From the NCBI RefSeq assembly GCF_947623445.1, contig NC_135246.1, forward strand, positions 16,351,856 through 16,415,855: DNA of 64,000 nt, written 5' to 3'. The stretch comes from Clavelina lepadiformis (taxonomy: Eukaryota > Chordata > Ascidiacea > Aplousobranchia > Clavelinidae). A program made the translations under genes and the position numbers. The notes under the pieces are model-generated. The model saw only the letters and a list, made by a program, of their open reading frames with translations, ran no database searches and was not told the origin of the DNA. The stretch's first letter is position 1. Every line of letters starts with the position of its first letter. Shown here piece after piece: positions 62,901 to 64,000 of the stretch.

Positions 62901-64000
62901 AGCTTACTGTACAGATATAACAGAATTAATATTTGTGAAAATTTACTTGAACATTGTGTCCCGTTACTGATATACCCATCAAGACAAACACACTCGAAAC
63001 CTCCAGGAAAGTTAACGCATAATGCATTTGGATCGCAATTACTGGTACCTTCCAGACATTCGTCAAAATCTGTTTGCATAATTCAAATAACATTAAGTGT
63101 TTTAAAGTAATTAAAAAATTATATAGAAAACTTGTGTAAACCGATTTTGTATAATTTTTAAAAGATTGTGTACGTCTGTTTTTGATAACTTTGTCAACTG
63201 CACATACCACGGCAATCCGTCCCAACTCCGGTGTAACCACTCAGACACTGACACAGAAATGCTGCACCGATATCTATACACCTTGCTCTTTGTGGGTCGC
63301 AGTTGTGATTTCCAGGGGCACATGCGTCAATGTCTGTAACCAAAGTCATGCTTAAAAACAATTACCATGAACCAAAACTGCGTCGTCAAATTCGGAATTT
63401 GGACTTGAGCGTGATAAGAATTTCATTTTTGTACTGAACAACAAACTTAAAAGTATAATAAAAATGTTTTAAAGTTACCTAGTACGCATTGGGTCCCATC
63501 CCCAGTGTATCCTTCTACACAAGCACACTCAAAAGTTCCCGGGAGATTGCCACATACAGCGTTGGGAGAACAATTATTTTCTCCTGAGATGCATTCATCA
63601 ATATCTACATATATATATACATGGATAGAAGATAAATCGGTCCTGCAAAGATTTCAAAATTATTCATAATAATTTTGAATTAGAGTTGTAAGTCATGCCG
63701 GGAGTTTCGGGTAGGGTTTGGGTTCGGGCAGAGTTCCGGCTTAATATTGAAAAAAAAGCGAGCCAAATTTGAGTCCGAATTTAAACTTAAACTTTGCAGC
63801 AGCCACGACAGTTTTGTGTCATCATTTCGCGTTCTTTACGCAAATAAGCATGCGCACGGAGTGCTAAACACCTATCGTAGAGAAGCGCAGCAACTTAAAA
63901 AAAGAAGACAGTCAAAGAATGGCATCAATTAAAAAGATGACTTTTTCATTTAGTAAATTTAAATTTCGAGTCTAATTCTAGTTTTAACTAAGTTATCGGG
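59958..64000 (-). CDS. Gene D: EGF-module part of a C-like gene, 5' end beyond the window
   Basis: Twelve EGF exons in transcription order: 63604-63479, 63333-63208, 63069-62947, 62845-62702, 62463-62341, 61812-61687, 61540-61415, 61276-61154, 61052-60909, 60658-60533, 60315-60193 and 60080-59958. All are 123, 126 or 144 nt and symmetric phase 1-1, so the frame stays open. Modules are near copies of gene C's ([28 protein letters not shown]). Both 144-nt exons keep all six cysteines ([18 protein letters not shown]), unlike their gene C counterpart. The first four exons are a copy of 61812-60909 at an offset of 1,793 bp, introns included. TSR and signal exons should lie to the right of the window if the family order holds. 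The exon after 59958 was not found. Whether the gene is functional is unknown, but every visible exon is open. Confidence 0.78.
60735..62230. repeat. Internal tandem duplication of gene D, unit 1
   Basis: This unit contains four EGF exons and their introns and is repeated at about 62535-64000 with a constant offset of 1,792-1,793 bp at every exon. Intron sequence is shared as well, including a GGGTAGGGTTTGGGTTCGGG stretch near 61912 and AAGAAGACAGTCAAAGAATGG near 62120. Copies look about 95 percent alike by eye in exons. Confidence 0.85.
62535..64000. repeat. Internal tandem duplication of gene D, unit 2
   Basis: Second copy of the four-EGF block, running past the right edge. The GGGTAGGGTTTGGGTTCGGG stretch recurs near 63707. 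One EGF exon unique to the gap between the units lies at 62463-62341. Confidence 0.85.

Noticed and set aside
1-64000. CRISPR arrays, operons, rRNA or full tRNA genes, and LTR or Polinton-type elements
   Set aside because: None seen. The sequence is eukaryotic nuclear DNA with spliced genes, and no capsid, integrase or reverse transcriptase frame was recognised.

Overview
This is a eukaryotic, AT-rich window of small-exon genes with GT/AG introns. The gene content and style suggest an invertebrate chordate, most likely a tunicate such as a Ciona- or Phallusia-like ascidian: a PTH-receptor-like GPCR, CLASP, a tetraspanin, and tandem EGF/thrombospondin-repeat genes. The species is an inference. 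I assembled the exon models by hand from reading frame, splice sites and phase; no alignment was run.

Left part (1-37 kb), single-copy host genes. A CLASP microtubule-tip protein runs on the minus strand (19 exons, 14348 down past the left edge). A complete five-exon tetraspanin follows on the minus strand (20194-17352). A complete three-exon secreted M14 metallocarboxypeptidase of the N/E type lies on the plus strand (21622-24111) with a TATA box and a poly(A) signal. A one-exon minus ORF (26465-26169) resembles the complex I subunit NDUFV3. A PTH-receptor-like class B GPCR lies on the plus strand (33127-37074), with its signal-peptide exon not found. The spaces between hold transposon debris: two short hAT-type elements with perfect 8-bp target duplications, a hAT transposase remnant, a tRNA-derived SINE, and an unnamed repeat with three copies.

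Right part (38-64 kb), a tandem minus-strand family of four related genes, here called A, B, C and D. Each of A, B and C starts with a signal-peptide exon, then thrombospondin type 1 repeats (TSR), then single-exon EGF modules, nearly all of exactly 123 or 126 nt and all symmetric phase 1-1. Gene A (44014-38335) is complete: 951 aa, five TSR, thirteen EGF, one transmembrane segment and a 45-residue basic, tyrosine-containing tail. Gene B (49546 to about 44946) is decaying, with a frameshifted first TSR exon and four broken EGF exons. Gene C (57061-52232) has six or seven TSR and nine EGF modules, with no transmembrane exon found. Gene D (from beyond the right edge to 59958) shows only EGF modules and contains a recent 1,793-bp internal duplication. 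Genes C and D share about 2 kb of exons, introns and 3' flank at an offset of about 7.7 kb.

The four copies look like a young, birth-and-death family of modular cell-surface or extracellular proteins. Their role (adhesion, gamete or self recognition, metamorphosis signalling) cannot be read from the sequence.
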